Under the pieces are notes generated by a model that made no database searches, was not told the DNA's origin, and saw nothing but the letters and a program-made list of their open reading frames with translations. Made by a program: the position numbers and the translations under genes. DNA of 64,000 nucleotides from Thamnaconus septentrionalis (lineage: Eukaryota > Chordata > Actinopteri > Tetraodontiformes > Monacanthidae), in the NCBI GenBank assembly GCA_009823395.1, contig CM020507.1:10406001-10470000 (forward strand), written 5' to 3'. Positions 61,367 to 64,000 of the stretch are shown here, one piece after another; the stretch's first letter is position 1, and every line of letters begins with the position of its first letter.

Positions 61367-64000
61367 CTAATACTCTGTGTGTGACTGCTGCGAACCTCTG
61401 GCTCCATTGTTTAGAGCAGGCACGAGAGAAAAGATTGCGCTAGGTAACGATTTCAACAAGCTCCCACAGTGTGTGATGTGCCAGTATTTTCATATAGTGT
61501 GCGCGCACTCCCGAGATAGTGGAGAAGATTGTCCGTCCCGATTCTCCTCATGTGCGTGATGCAACCACAGTTTGCAACTCTTGGAAACTGTGCAGTGCGA
61601 AGCCGGGCCTAATGGTCAGTCTGTTGGCAGCTGAACTGCAGGTTGTCTCAGAATGAATGAAAATGACTATGAGACGTCACATTTGTGTTGCAGAGATGTT
61701 TGTGGTAGCAGAGCCCGGTGAATTATTAAAAAATCTGAATCATAATCCTTCTTTTCTGAGTCGCGCTCCTTTTTTCTTGTCAGGGTTTGAGTCGAATTTG
61801 ATTTACTGTTGCATTAAAGCAATATTACCACATAGACAAATGAGATATTGCTTAAATATCCAGACTGTTTTGACTATGGCAGGTTCATATGGACAGTCAG
61901 ATTTGGGATAAGCACCTTTTTATTTAACAGGGTCTCGTTTCCCACATTGACTTATCGTTTATAATCGTACGGCTCCTGATCGCAGCAGAGGAAGAATTCA
62001 TTGTCATCGCACAAGGAATCTGGGTCAGTAGTCTTGACTGTGGAGAAAATGAATAATGCACGCAGTCGTGTGCAGCGTGCATACATCGCCTAAATGATGC
62101 AGACATATGTGCGTGTTACTCTGTAAAAAAAAAAAGTGCTTGACAGAGATTTAAAAAGCAGACGAAGGGAAGAGAGTGAAAGGCATCAAAAGACAAAGAG
62201 ACAAACTTCAACAAGATCATGTGAAATGTTTTACTGACCGTCTCATCTCTCTCAAAGGAAAAAAACAACCTGGTTAGTTTTATTAAAAACATAACTCACA
62301 TAACTCCTTCTCCCACCATGGCGCTCAGGTAGAAAAAAAAACAAAAAAACGCAAGACAAACCAAACTTGGCATAAACTCTGCTGACCTTCGACGAGCCGC
62401 GTCCTCGTCTTGCGGCTTTGATGCTGCGCTTTTTACTTCATGTCCGTCTACATCTGACGAGCGCAGCCGCGGCGCCGTCACTCTGTGATTCAGCAGCAGC
62501 TACTCATGTGCGCGGCGTCAGATCTGCGGCTCAAAGAACCGGCGCACATCAGAGCCGGATTCAGGCCTGTCAGCCCTGAACTCCGGGCCGACCCAACTCA
62601 AAGTACATCCTCAGATGTCGGCTGCTTTGTTTCTTGTGCGCACGCTACAACTCTGCACATTTCCAGGTTTAGTCTGGGTTTGTCGTCTGTTTCAACAGAC
62701 TTGTCGGAGACAGTCTCCCATGATTTTATATAGTTTTGTAAGATGGCAAATTCAGGCACAGTGCATTGACACACGGTGACTTCTGGCCCTCACGCTAACA
62801 GGACGGATTGAGTTAGATTGAACCTGTAAAGCCTGGCCCATCAGCAAATAGCCAGAACATTGGAAATTAGATGTGTGTTAACCCTCCTTAGAAAATCAGA
62901 TTAAATCGAATGAAGTTATAATATTGCTCAGTGACTTGTTACTACATGAACTGACCTATTACATCATTGCACATCTTTATAGTAAATAATTTGAAACGGT
63001 TTTCCAAAAACAATATTAAAGTTTTTAATTTGGCATTTGCAAATGAATGGTTCATTTGTCCTATTTTAATGCATTAGCTTGAATTTTTTCTTATCCAAAA
63101 GGCTCACAGCTAATAAGATCAGGTAACTTTCTCTCGACCCCTTTACAAATGTCACAGTTTTTAATTCATGCCGTGTTTCAGAAACTAAGCAGTAATTGCT
63201 TTTGCATTTGAATTGTGAGAATGAAAATACCAAATACTTTCATTTTCATTATCATTTTCATTTGACTTTTTATTTTATTTTTTTGCCTTTTTAATTCGAC
63301 TTTCCGTCTGTCATTTCGCCGTGTTTTAATTCAAACCCCGTCCACTTGGTGGCAGGTTTGTCAGACTGGAGCCTAGTCTCGATGTTTCCGTTGACCTAAG
63401 CCATTGTCCAGGCAGGTGTGCACCCAGCCTTTGAAATGAAGACCAACAATAGTCATAATGCTGCTTCCCCTGCACTCAGCGATGAAGGCTTGTCGAATCA
63501 CTCCCAGCTGTGTAGCCGGGTCACAGGCGGAATCACATCCTGGACAAGTCGTCAGTGCCACACAGAGACACAAACAGTCACCCAGACTCACATTCACACC
63601 TCTGGACCGTTTCATGTGGTCACCACTGCATCTTGATGTCGCCCACAGCAACAGAGTGTACAAAGATTTATCTGTGAGTTTATCTTAGAAAAAAAGGACA
63701 AAGTTGTGCTTCTATCTTTTATGTGTCATCTCATTTCCTCACTCATGGTCAAAAATCCATTCCTGTATCAATAATTCTCTTGGCCAGTGCCAGAGAGCCA
63801 CATTTTCAACTGATTTACTGTAGCAATTAATTTTTCATGTTGAACTTTTGCAGAGGTTCAACACCTCTTGGTCTGGCGAGACTGCGTCTCCATGGACCAT
63901 AAATTATTTGTGAGAGTTTTCGGCTCCCATGATATTAAAATGCCAGCTCCGCTCTTAAGAGAGCAATATCACAATCAATTTCCTAATGCTGAAGTGAAAA
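61367..64000. other. Intergenic, no gene seen
   Basis: Unique sequence to the window edge, with a small CpG-rich patch (about 62380-62620). No exon, RNA gene or element was recognised. Confidence 0.55.

Noticed and set aside
1..64000. CRISPR arrays, operons or phage
   Set aside because: Repeats here are eukaryotic microsatellites and transposons; no regularly spaced repeat-spacer pattern.

Overview
The window looks like nuclear DNA of a teleost fish. It carries a spliced protein-coding gene with consensus GT-AG introns, one of them only 86 bp. It also has many CA/GT microsatellites and non-autonomous DNA transposons of types typical of ray-finned fish. There is no prokaryotic-style gene packing, and almost all open frames are random or low-complexity.

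The only gene I can support is the 3' part of IPO11 (importin-11, a beta-karyopherin nuclear import receptor) on the + strand. Eight exons were placed by splice sites and reading-frame continuity: 9825-9904, 9991-10071, 11843-11938, 12130-12243, 12878-12999, 14780-14875, 16439-16523 and 27571-27735 (stop codon included). Together they encode about the last 280 residues, ending in LQDFLQGF. The first 9.8 kb is the 3' part of an upstream intron. The remaining introns are 86, 1771, 191, 634, 1780, 1563 and 11047 bp. The 3' UTR probably ends near 29.1 or 29.63 kb, after one of three AATAAA signals.

From about 29.6 kb to 64 kb I find no convincing exon or RNA gene. This is a roughly 34-kb gene-free stretch of unique sequence, CpG-rich patches, microsatellites and decayed mobile elements. 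The mobile elements include a 504-bp foldback element with an 8-bp target duplication (hAT-like) at 32.0 kb, a TA-flanked element at 4.0 kb, a three-copy dispersed family at 10.4, 25.5 and 36.4 kb, hAT-like relics at 42.9 and 61.3 kb, and a LINE reverse-transcriptase 3' relic at 56.1 kb. Some blocks resemble regulatory DNA, but conservation cannot be tested here.

The most interesting observations concern IPO11 RNA processing. A (GT)22 tract sits directly against the acceptor of a frame-neutral exon. An inverted pair of dispersed repeats flanks five exons and could favour back-splicing. A 9-bp minisatellite right after the stop codon would encode a hydrophobic extension if read through. I see no new multi-gene system.
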